Shown one piece after another: positions 26,301-38,300 of a stretch of DNA of 64,000 nt (its first letter is position 1; every line of letters begins with the position of its first letter). The stretch spans positions 9,072,357 to 9,136,356 of the forward strand of contig OW203747.1 of assembly GCA_934045075.1 (NCBI GenBank). The letters run 5' to 3'. The DNA comes from Yponomeuta sedellus (Eukaryota; Arthropoda; Insecta; Lepidoptera; Yponomeutidae). The position numbers and the translations under genes are program-made. Below the pieces are notes generated by a model. It worked only from the letters and a program-made list of their open reading frames with translations, ran no database searches and had not been told where the DNA came from.

Positions 26301-29300
26301 GTTTATTGAAATAGTATTGCTTTGGATTTACATTAAATAAAAAAAATAAAATCAATGCTATTTTCAAACAGCTGTTGTAATTTTAATAAATTAAATTAGT
26401 AAAACCCGGTAATATTTAAGTATTAATAGTGTTAAATGTTAAATAATTGACGATCAAAACATACAAGTGTTATTCAAGTGTTTACCTGAGTAGTTCACTT
26501 GATCGACGAAACAGATAAACGGCGACAAACAACCGTTACTGGATGTAAACATTGGATGAAACGAACATTTTTAAGGGGAGTATATTGTTCTTATGGGACA
26601 TTTATTACATTTGAACGTGTTTACTTCTTATTACATACAAATTACACGCAATAGAATTAGTAGAACGAGTTTCAATATACTTGAGTGGCAAACATTTGAA
26701 AATTTGCACTAATCTTGATCAACCCTCTATTTGAAAAGTATAATCAAAGTAATAGATTTAGATTAAATTTAACGTATAAACATAATAACTGAGTTAGTTG
26801 CATATCCCACAACTGTACAAAGGCATCTACTGTGTGTTTCTTCTGGAAATACTGACGTTTTTCCCCCGGTTACATTTCAGTAATCACACTACAATGATGA
26901 CGCGTAAGAACACCGCGCGTGATAACGAGCAGCGCTTGAAGACAACGCTACTGGAACTTCAAGCAACGAAACAGCAATGCCAGCAGCTATTAGACGAGCG
27001 GGAGGAGAGTGAGCTCGAGGTTCAAAGAATTGTGGAAAAGAACACCAAACTTAAAAATGATCTTGCTGAACTGGACATCATCTGCGAGGACCTCCGTGGA
27101 CAACGGGATGAACTCCAAAAAATTATTCATAAATATGATCAGTGCCGTGATACCCACGAAGTAGCCCTTCAGCGCATAAAGCTACTGGAATATCAGCTTT
27201 CTGAAGCGCATAAAGAACTCAGTGTGCTACATCAACAAAACCACGACAGAAAAGTGAAAATATATCATGTCTGTACAATGACTTAATAAGCAACAATAGC
27301 ACTAGTTGTCTTTCCTCACAAACTGAATCCTCCCAACCCAAAGTGCCACTTCAAGGTTCCAACAAAATAAAACAGTACATTCGTACAAAAAGACATATTA
27401 AACGCATCAATAAAGCCTTGAAAAGCAATAACCAGATTATGAAGTACATGGGTATTAAAAAACTTAATATTAGTCTGCAGAAGGACCTACTGGGCAACAC
27501 AATGGAACATCAAGTAATAACAAGTGAATATGAGGAAAAAATTCAGGATCTTCACTCCCACATTCATAGTTTAGAAAAATCACTCGGTGACTTAGGCAAG
27601 CAGTACACTGAGGCACAAGAGGAAATGGAGGCATATGCAGCAGAACTAACAGCCTTAGGTACATATAACATGGATCGATTTCAGTCGCTAAGCAACAAAA
27701 TATCAGCGGGTTCTTCATGTGCATCTTGTAAAATTCTACAAGATCAGCCACCAGCATCAACATCATGCCTCACCACACGACTGCATGGCCCCACTGAGGA
27801 TACAAGTCCAGCTGCGTTGCGTCTACCTCCAAGCACTACTGAGATAACTCACAGCCAGCCTGAATCAACCACCATTAGCATGACTGGCCCGGCAGTAAAA
27901 CAAGAAAGGAGGACTGTAATCTTCTCTGATAAGATAGGTGCAGGGTTAGGTCCTTTGTTGAATGACAGGCTGACACAAAATGTGCTGAATAAATGCTATC
28001 CCCATTCAAGTTTTACTGACATTGTTAAAGAGCTGTTCAAAAGCCCAATACAGAACGACACAACCTACATTTTATTAGTAGGAAATAGCCAAGGTGTTAA
28101 AAAGACTGATATAAACAATATATTTGAATTATATGGTCAAGCTAAAGATGTCCAACCGTGGATGGGAAAATTAGTGTTTTGCGCTTTCCCATATTCTCAG
28201 TCCCTGTCAGCAAAAGAAAATAATGACATCCATAGCTTGAACATACACATTCACCATTTGACATGTCGTCATAGTGACATATCATTTTTTGATCTTAACA
28301 AATTTGTTAAGAATTACTTTTTGACGCGAGATACTGTGTACCTCACGAAAAATAGTCGACGTAAGTTAGCTACTTTGTTAGCTTACAATATTTTTGACTC
28401 TGTGGTTATAGGAATTATAACACAACCTGATAGGAATGACAACCGTGTTACTAGTATTAGTAATAATTCAACAGCGGGCTCAAACACACAGTCAATGGCT
28501 TTAAACTGCCATCGCAGACAAAGGAAAACCCTAAGTTAGGTATCAATTTAGTTGCACAAAATATACAGGGTTTTTCCGGCAAAGACAATTTAATTGAACT
28601 ATTTTTAGCAGATTTCAATGTAGATATTTTGTGTTTAACAGAACATTGGCTGAAACATTCTGAAATGTCATTTACTTTAAAAGACTATTTAGCAGCAAGC
28701 ACTTTTAACCGACAACACTCAATAAGAGGAGGTTCAATGATCTTTGTCAAAAGTAGTTTGAAAATGAAAGAAAGAAAAGATATTGTCAGTCTATCTGTTG
28801 AACGTTTAATTGAGATATCGTGTGTGGAATTGGATAGGTATATAGTTATGTGTGTTTATAGGCCGCCACAATCAAATTATAATGAATTTGAATTACTTAT
28901 GGAGGATGCCTTAAAACGCCTATTCAGTACTACAAAGAGCATAGTGGTGTGTGGGGACTTCAATATAGATTTCTTAGTTCAAGGTCCACTTAAAATTAAA
29001 CTCGCAAGCCTTTTTAGGTCATATAATTTAGATAATTTATTTACAGAACCCACTAGGACAACTGCTACTAGCGCTACCTGCATAGATAATGTCTTTTGCA
29101 ATTGTGAATATTTAGAAAAAGAAGTCATACATAAATTACAGTCGGACCATAGCGGGCTATGGGTAGTCCTACCGTCAGTACTGGAAGCAAAAAAATGCAA
29201 TGAATTAAATTGTAGGCCAATAACAGAGAAAAAAATTGAATTATTTAAAAAAAATATAAACATAAAGTTAAATTCGTTGAATTTCGATAGCAATGATCCG

Positions 29301-32300
29301 AATACGTTATATCAAGTATTGTTTTCAACCATATCAAAAGAATTTGAACATGTTTTTAACGTAAAAAAAATTACAGAGTTAAAAAGCGGGTTTTCAGAAT
29401 GGGCAACGCCAGGTATATATAGAAGTAGGAAAAGGCTTTATGAATTGTATGAAGAAAAACAATTCAATCACGATCCGACGTTCAAAGAGTACGTAAAAAA
29501 ATATTCAAAAACTTTTAGACAAACTTGTTTAACAGCCAAATCGATAAGTATAAGTAAAAAAATTATGGCGTCTACTAATAAAATAAAAACAGTCTGGCAA
29601 GTAATTAACAAAGAAACAGGTAAAACGAGACCTAAGGACCAGGGATTTGCGTTGAAGATCGAAGGTAAGTTAGTTAATTCTAAGAAGGACATAGCAGAAA
29701 TATTTCAAACTTTTTTTAAAAACATGCCACTGCATATAACGGCTAGCTTAAATTCTTCCTCCCAATTAGCCGATACCTTACTTTTGGAAAGTACAAATCC
29801 ATGTAAAATTGACTTCCAATTCTCCCATATAACTACCTTAACTATTGTCAAAACATTTAAAGAGTTAAACTTAAAAAAGACTGAAGATTTGTGGGGGTTA
29901 TCGGTTAAATTAATATCCACTATAATCAATATTCTAGCACCTTACCTTGCTTTGATTTTTAATAAATGTGTTGACCAGGGAACCTTTCCTAATCTATTAA
30001 AGTTAAGTAAAATCGTACCCTTGTTTAAATCTGGTGATAGTGAAGATCCAAATAATTTCAGACCTATAGCAATACTGCCGGTGCTAAGTAAAGTTTTTGA
30101 GAAAGTAATATTACATCAATTGCAAACTCATTTTAGTATAAATAAGCTCTTCCATAAGAAACAGTTCGGGTTTACAAAAGGCCGCTCAACGACGGAAGCA
30201 GGCATAGCGTTAGTAAAGCATATCTTTGAGGCGTGGGAGGAGTCGCAGGATGCCATTGGGGTTTTCTGTGACCTTTCTAAGGCGTTTGACTGCGTTGACC
30301 ACGAAACACTTCTCATAAAATTGCACCGATATGGTTTAAGTAATAAATCACTAAGTCTTCTTCGATCTTACTTAACAGACAGAACTGTAAAGGTTGATAT
30401 TAATAGAGTTAAATCCTCGGGTTCTGATGTAAAAGTAGGAGTCCCTCAAGGTTCTATACTGGGTCCGTTCCTTTTTTTGGTATATATAAATGATTTGCCC
30501 TACCTAGTAGAAAAGCTTTCGCAGATAGTGTTGTTTGCAGATGATACTTCCTTAATTTTTAAAGTAAAGAGGGGTATAAGTAATGTAGACGATGTAAACA
30601 ATGCTTTATCTACTATTCTAAACTGGTTCACTATAAACAATCTGATGCTAAATGCAAAAAAGACAAAATGCATCAAATTCTCACTACCCAATGTTAAAAA
30701 TGTTGACACGAGTTTAAAAATATCTGGTGAGAGGCTAGAGCTGGTAGAGTCCACGCTTTTTCTAGGCATAACGATAGACTCAAAACTGCAATGGGGTCAG
30801 CATATTGGAAAACTGTCGGGTCGGTTGAGTTCAGCAGCGTTTGCAGTCAGAAAAATTAGACAACTTACAGACGTGTCGACGGCGAGGCTGGTCTATTTTA
30901 GTTATTTTCACAGTGTCATGTCGTATGGTTTGTTATTATGGGGACGGGCAGCAGATATAGAAACCATATTTGTCTTGCAAAAAAGAGCAATAAGAGCTAT
31001 TTACAACTTAAACAGTAGAGAATCGCTAAGGGAGCGTTTTAAAGAAATAGGCATTCTTACACTGGCTTGCCAATATATATTCGATAATATAATGTATGTC
31101 CGAAAAAATATAACAATGTTTAAATTAAATAGGGACGTTCATAACGTAAACACAAGGAATAGAAACAAGGTTGCTTGTACTAAATCCCGATTAGCCAAGG
31201 TAGGCACATCATTTGTAGGTTACTGCGTTCGTTTTTACAACAAAATTCCAGAACGTGTTCTATGCTTGTCTGAAAATAAATTTAAAACTTTCATTAAAAA
31301 TTCGCTATGTAAAAAGGCATATTATAGAATAGACGACTATATAAACGATCCTAATCCGTGGTAGTAAACCAATTCCACTGCGATTTTATTGTTAAGTATA
31401 ACTAAGTATAACATATTTTATAATACAAGTGTGTACAGACGACGTGATTGCATATTAATAACTATATGATACCTTATATAACTGACAAAAACTTAACTGC
31501 AAGTTTGCTAAAGGTCATTCGAATGGTAGCGTGGTGTTCGGGTCATCTATCTCCCTCCAAAATGGTTGAGACTGATGATGGCTGAGCACTGCGTTATGCT
31601 CGTGAACGAGTGCTGTTCGTGTGTCTGGCCGCAGCACTTATGTTTTCCCCTATTATTGTGAGACATTTGACTAATGCTTTGGCATTTAGGGTTGTTAATG
31701 GCAATCATGAAATCTTATTAGGTTTACATATGGCAACTGATGTATTTGGTTTTAAGATGATTTGAGAAAAGATGGTCAGAGTGGAGTTTTTTTTTTTTCC
31801 GCTGCCTTTTTCTCCACTACAATTACGGCCCGAAGGCGGCGGCTTACACTTTACATTGTACATTGACATTCAGCAAACAGAATGTAAATTCTTTACGTTG
31901 AAATAAAATTATTTGAATTTGAATTTGAATTTGAATTTGAATTATTGGACTATGGCAATATTTGACTATCAAAGAAGTATCAGTCAAACAATTTTGTTCA
32001 AAGTACCTCAGAAAACAGCTAAATGATCGTTACTAGTTAAACTAGGTGTCTATTTCAAAATCCAGATCATTTTGGAGAAAAAATGGACAAAAAAAACTTC
32101 AAACATAGTCTTTTCAAAGCCCTTAATTAACAGAGTTTACAGAATTATTATAAAACATAGAACTCATTGTACTGGTTGATTACAGACATCATTGTCATTT
32201 AAATTATCCTTTATGTTACACATTGTAGCCCTTTGGGCACAACGTGTATTTTACACATTTTTTGAACCGCGTTTCAGACAAGCTATCTTTAGCGATTTTA

Positions 32301-35300
32301 TTATAAAAAAGTATCAAAGCCCCATGAAAGATGTATTAAAGTGGTCAATATTTTATGAATAAAATTAACTTTGGGAAATAAAATATAACAAATAAACATT
32401 TAATTCTTTAATTAAATTCATTTTGACAATAAATTACAACCAACAACTGTAACAAAAACACAAAAATATTAATTTACTTTATTAGTAATAATGGCTGTTT
32501 TTTACCTTTGCCTGAAAAAAAAAGTTGATGAGCGCGCATCGCTTATTTGTGGACAAGTAAAAATAAATCCGCGCGCTTTTTCTTTTCGATGTATTGTTTT
32601 TATTTGAAAATGTCGTCAAGTCGTGATGATAACAAAGTCAGAGTTTTTTTGATTTCCTCGTAAATATGTTATAAAACGTCGTATGACATACGTGCGCTTT
32701 GAAAATTACAGCCTCTGCTTCCTTATAGCCCTCGCCGATGGTTCGGGCTAGTAATATCGCCTCGGCTGTAATTTTCAACTTACCGCACTTATATCATAAC
32801 ATAATGTACTATAATAGCTGTAAGATAATGTATTATGATCGACACTGAAATTGAGATTATGAATGCATTGTGTGTGAGTGTGTGTGTTTGTGTGTGTGCG
32901 CGAGTATAGTCGCGACATCCTTAAAGAGAAGAGCAGGTGATCGTACTCTCCCACTATAAAGGGAAATTTCCCGACAAGCAGATCGTATGCCTAGAGACGG
33001 CCGGTCCAACTTTTGTTAGTCGGACGTTATATTTATGGTATGTCATTGAAACACTTTGATTGCGCGATGCAGGAATGTTGGAGTATGTAGTGCGCGCGCA
33101 TAGCTGACATGTGCTCGCCACATCCTCTTTCAGTCCACAGTACTCACCATCTGTATATCGATATTGCCTCCTCTCAGGATGGAGATGCCCAGCTGCAGAG
33201 TCTTCATGACCATGTCGCTGGGCAGTCCTTTGGAGGCTGATATGTGCAGAAGGACCATCTCGGCCACGCCTCTGTCAGCTAAGCGCGCTTGGTGGAAGAG
33301 AAGCTTCTGTTTCTCCATTTCTTGTTCCTGTTTGGAGAGGACTTGATTTTAATATCTTTAACATTATACTCTTTTAAAAACCTATTTAGAGGCTAAAATT
33401 TCACCCATGCCGGGATTCGAACCCGCAACCTCTGGCTATCCGTGCCAGCGCCCTACCAATTGAGCCAATGGGCGACTCACCGGCATCAGTGAAATTTCGA
33501 ACCTCTTTACACTATTCTCTGTATTACGTACAGGCAGCGACATATGTCTTAAGCAAATTGCATCACTTACAGTTCCGACTACCTACTTTTGCAGTTAGGT
33601 TTAACATCGGAACGATATCACTGTACCACATGATTATACAATTTTTATTTTAATGCACTAACCCGTGCTAAGGAACAAATTTAAAAACCTATTTAGAGGC
33701 TAAAAATTATACTCTTTTTAATGCACTAACCCGTGCTAAGGACAATTTAATTTATTCTGGCACGGTTAGCCTGAGGTCGCGGGTTCTAGTCCCGGCATGG
33801 GTGGAATTTTTAGCCTCTACATGGGTTTTAAAGTATATACATATTTTTCTAGAAATCAAACATTTAAGAAAGAGAATAAGTAGCGTACATACCATAAAAC
33901 AACTTGTATCCACAGTTTTCTGCATGTAACCATAACATTAGCAATATTAAATATCGCGAAATACACAGTACGTAAAGAAATAAGTTCTTTAACACAACTG
34001 AAAACAGTGTTTTAGTACCTACCGATAAATTGGGGATGGAAAGTTTTTGTAATAGTTTAGTTGTTTTTTGCAGTAGAAGTAATTGTAAGACAAAATATTC
34101 ATGTTTATGCTATTTTTATTTTTAATGCACTAACCCGTGCTAAGGACAAATTTCAAAACCCTATTTAGAGGCTAAAAATTTCACCCATGCCGGGATTCGA
34201 ACCCGCAACCTCTGGCTATCCGTGCCACCGCTCTACCAATTGAGCCAATGGGCGACTCACCGGCATCAGTGAAATTTCGAGCCTCTTTACACTATTCTTT
34301 GTATTACGTACAGGCAGCGACATCTGACATAAGCAAATTGCATCACTTAAATTATATTCAGCCTCTAAAGAGGTTTTTAAAATTCATGTTTGTTATTATT
34401 AATTATTAATCAAGTTATTCACAATTAAATATTTGCTTGATAAAATATGATGCGTGAGACAATATACTGCACTTACTTGGCCTTACTAATAAAGGTTATG
34501 AGCTGTGTACACAGCCGTTATGCGAGGTCTGACAAACTGGTTATTTGCACGGTAAATGCGAATAAACCAGTTTAAACTGATATACGTCAAATAGTTATTC
34601 AAAGTGTATAACTTGTGATGTTGCTATTCTCTATATCTTTGATAAATAATAAAAACTGGAACGACTTCAATTGTTGCTTTATTTGTAGATTGGTAGTATT
34701 ATTTTATAATAAAACAGAAATACTGGATAAAAACGGATAAGCAGGTAAAACAATCAGATCTAGTTGATGGGTAAAGTTGTATGTAGTGATGAAAAATGAG
34801 GGAAATCGAAAAATGTGTGACGTAATATTTGAAAATGATAGATAGAAAACGAAATAAAAATGGTGTAAAAAGGTTTGCACCGTTACAAACTTATTATTAG
34901 TAAGGCCGTTAGTGTATAAGCTACATGTTGCGTTTCTCGTAACAAGTAACAAGATGTACACCACTTACGTGAATGCTGGCCTTCCCCTCCTCCTCCACCT
35001 CGGCCTCGGCTCCCCCCTCCTCCTCCTCCTCGCCCCCCTCCTCCTCCTCCTCCCCGCAGGACTTGGCGATGATGTGCGCGTACGACATGTACAGGGGATC
35101 CTCCTGGGAACAGCGATAGAGTGCATACGGCGTGAGAAGTAAAATACAAGTAGAGTAAAGTAAAAATTATTTATTATCAATTATTATTAATTACTAGCTG
35201 ACTCAGCCAACTTTGTACCCCCTAATAGTCGATTCTTATTTTTTCCTCCGTAAGAACCATCCTCGTACTTCAGTACCTATTAGGAATATTCTAAAAAAGA

Positions 35301-38300
35301 ATTTGCGAATTCGGTTCAGCTGCTCTCAAGATTTGCGCTTAGCAACACATTCAGAGATTCATTTTTATACTATAGAATAATTATTTATTACATGGATTGA
35401 TCATTATTAATTGTAATTTAAGTAAAAATTGTAACGTAAACAATGTAATTTAAATTTAAAACAAAATTAACGTAAAATAGTTACAGAATTTGGTAGTGGT
35501 GACCGTGTCGCCACCAAGTGGCTAAATTTTCCTAAGGTGTTTGGTTTATATCAATTGTAGTAATGTTAAGTAGCATTAGCGACTATATACGTCTGACTGC
35601 AGGGCATAGAATGAAGTAAAGTTCTTCGGTGAAGTAAAACTAACTGTGAAAACATCGTGAAGAAATCCGCGGCTTGGTTGGCTCCGCACGTATTGACCAG
35701 TTTTTCCTGTGGGCTAAGGCTAACTAAGCTGTCAGGATGGTATAGGTGCTGGGCAAGCCCAGGACACCATCCAAAACCATGTCCCAGGTACTACTACCTA
35801 CGCTCTAACACCATTAAACGTCACGTAAGTTGGCACTACAGACGCACGCACATACATACACTCACTCGCTCATACACACACAGTCACATACACACACGAT
35901 GTGGCATACAATTTGTTCAATTAAATATGCTAAGCAGATATTTTTTTTTACTTTTAGTTATTATTGATAAAGGCCATTCTAATAAAGATTGTATTTTTGG
36001 ACCCATTTATAAACTTTTATACTTTATATTATTTAAAATTTTCATACATCAGCGAATCAGGTGCCGCATAAAACTAGCGCTCATCACTTATGGCTAGCAT
36101 TTTGCTGAGCTGCAGCCTTTTTCTTTTGTCCAATATCCAATATATTTGTGTTTTTGTTTGTTCTTGATATTGTTGTTTTATTTTGGTGTTATATTTATTT
36201 GTGTTACAAAACAAACAAATTTATGTTTTTCATATTCACTTTCACTTACAGCATCCGAGTGGTCCCTTCACCCATCTAGTGTGAGTGAAGATGTCACTGG
36301 ACGCTGTATAAATCATCTCATTACGTAGAAGGCCTGTCCAGACTTGTTGTCGTTACCTGCAAAGCGCCGGACCGCTCAGTCATGGCGCCGCGACAGAAAG
36401 TGGTCACCAGCTGTGTGAGGGGATCCGGCTTGCCCTCCTCTTCACCACCCTCGCTCTTCTTCAGCTCCGCGTCTTCAAACGATTGCTGGGCGACGGAAAA
36501 CATAATTACATTGAGGTTGTAGAGGAGACGTTCAAACATGGGTTTGTGTCGAAAAAAGCTGCAGCCGTCATAGCTGTTAGTCAGAGGAGACGTTCAAACA
36601 GGGTTTGTGTCGCAAAAGCTGCAGCCGTCATAGCTGTCAGTCAGAGACGTTCAAACAGGGTTTGTGTCGCAAAAGCTGCAGCCGTCTTAGCTGTCAGTCA
36701 GAGGAGACGTTCAAACAGGGTTTGGGTCGCAACAGCTGCAGCTGTCAGTCAGAGGAGACGTTCAAACAGGGTTTGTGTCGCAAAAACTGCAGCTGTCAGT
36801 CAGAGGAGACGTTCAAACAGGGTTTGGGTGGCAACAGCTGCAGCTGTCAGTCAGAGGAGACGTTCAAACAGGGTTTGTGTCGCAAAAACTGCAGCTGTCA
36901 GTCAGAGGAGACGTTCAAACAGGGTTTGGGTCGCAACAGCTGCAGCTGTCAGTCAGAGGAGACGTTCAAACAGGGTTTGTGTCGCAAAAACTGCAGCTGT
37001 CAGTCAGAGGAGACGTTCAAACAGGGTTTGGGTCGCAACAGCTGCAGCGGTCAGTCAGAGGAGACGTTCACACAGGGTTTGTGTCGTAAAAGCTGCAGCC
37101 GTCATAGCTGTCAGTCAGAGTCGTTCAAACAGGGTTTGGGTCGCAACAGCTGCAGCGGTCAGTCAGAGGAGACGTTTACACAGGGTTTGTGTCGCAAAAG
37201 CAGCAGCCGTCGTAGCTGTCAGTCAGAGGAGACGATCAAAGATCTGATGATAAGATCTTAGAGAAATCGAGGGTACTCTTCAAATTTCAAAGGCACACTT
37301 GAAATGATTTAGGTTTTTTATTGCTGTGGTTTTGAAGTAGGCTATTATTTTTATTTGAATAAAAGTATTGACCGAGCGAATGAGTACTTACAGTAAGATC
37401 TTCTATCATAATCTCCTGGCCGAGGTTCTCTTCTTCCAGCCAAAGTTCGTAGTAGGTCCTCGAGAAGATATTGCAAGCACGATGTCTGTGAATTTACGAA
37501 ATAATTTAAGCGCTCACACTTCATTTTCTAGGCCAAACTTGTAAACTCATGACAAGGGTAAAGTAAAGGTGGAAATATTTTCGAGTGGAAAAAAGTCGCA
37601 TGGCTTATCGTTCGACATTGTCAGTGTAGTGTGTCGCAACCCTAATAGTGCTTTGTGATATCTGATTGAGGGCAGTCTGAAACCTCATTAGCCGAAGATG
37701 CGAACGGGTGCCAGCCATCAGTCTTCTCGTGACCACGATGTCTGTAACGTCGTCGAAACGTCGAGGTAAAATAGCAATAAATTACTACGCGATTAAGCCC
37801 CAAAAATATTCTAACTAGGTAAAGTAAAAGTCCTAGAAAACTACAAGACAAAAGTTACCTATACGTATTGTAAAAAAAAATGTTATTTGATCATTGTATA
37901 TTATTTGTTTTGTCTTTATCTGTATTCTCTTCTATCTTTACAGAATCAGACCCTGAATTGACGACAGAGCGATTATAGATTACGATGTTGCTTTTAGTCT
38001 GTTGAGCAAAACTACTCAAGCTTTGTCCTCTAAATTAGTACACTTTACTTGTAATTAAATCTGTTTCTATACGGATTTATGCTCGTTTATTACATTTTTA
38101 AATTTTTCCGACGTTTCGGCACTTTTACAGGTGCCGTGGTCTCGGATGACTGAGGTGGTCATAAACGAGCATAAATCCGTATAGAAACAGTTTTAATTAT
38201 GTAAAGTGCTCGTGTTAACCTTAGAAAATACTATAGTTTACTTGTAGCATACTAATAATTAGACAAAGCTATCATACTTGTATAATTACGATAAAACTTC

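Larger units (their letters stand above)
26300..31945 (+). mobile_element. CR1/L2-like non-LTR retrotransposon, nearly complete
   Basis: The order is a 5' UTR of uncertain start, ORF1 (26894-28539, one frameshift), ORF2 (about 28467-31364), a 3' UTR and a terminal (GAATTT)n run at about 31912-31941 in place of poly(A). The short-repeat 3' end, EN plus RT ORF2 and coiled-coil/SGNH-like ORF1 fit the CR1/L2/Daphne part of the Jockey group. It lies antisense in the RyR intron between exons 15 and 16. Older 3' UTR copies are at 3.4 and 12.7 kb. Confidence 0.85.

Noticed and set aside
27470..27766. Minus-strand open frame opposite LINE ORF1
   Set aside because: Shadow of ORF1 coding; no independent features.
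28467..28539. -1 frameshift site between LINE ORF1 and ORF2
   Set aside because: The overlap has an A-run then CCC, but it is not positioned as a canonical X XXY YYZ heptamer in the ORF1 frame.
36483..37247. 254-codon plus-strand open frame of repeated Arg/Val/Ala-rich peptide
   Set aside because: It is a read-through of the minisatellite, whose unit length is a multiple of three; two other frames are equally open. It lies in an RyR intron.
36505..37258. CRISPR-like array
   Set aside because: Units are contiguous, without unique spacers, and the host is a eukaryote.
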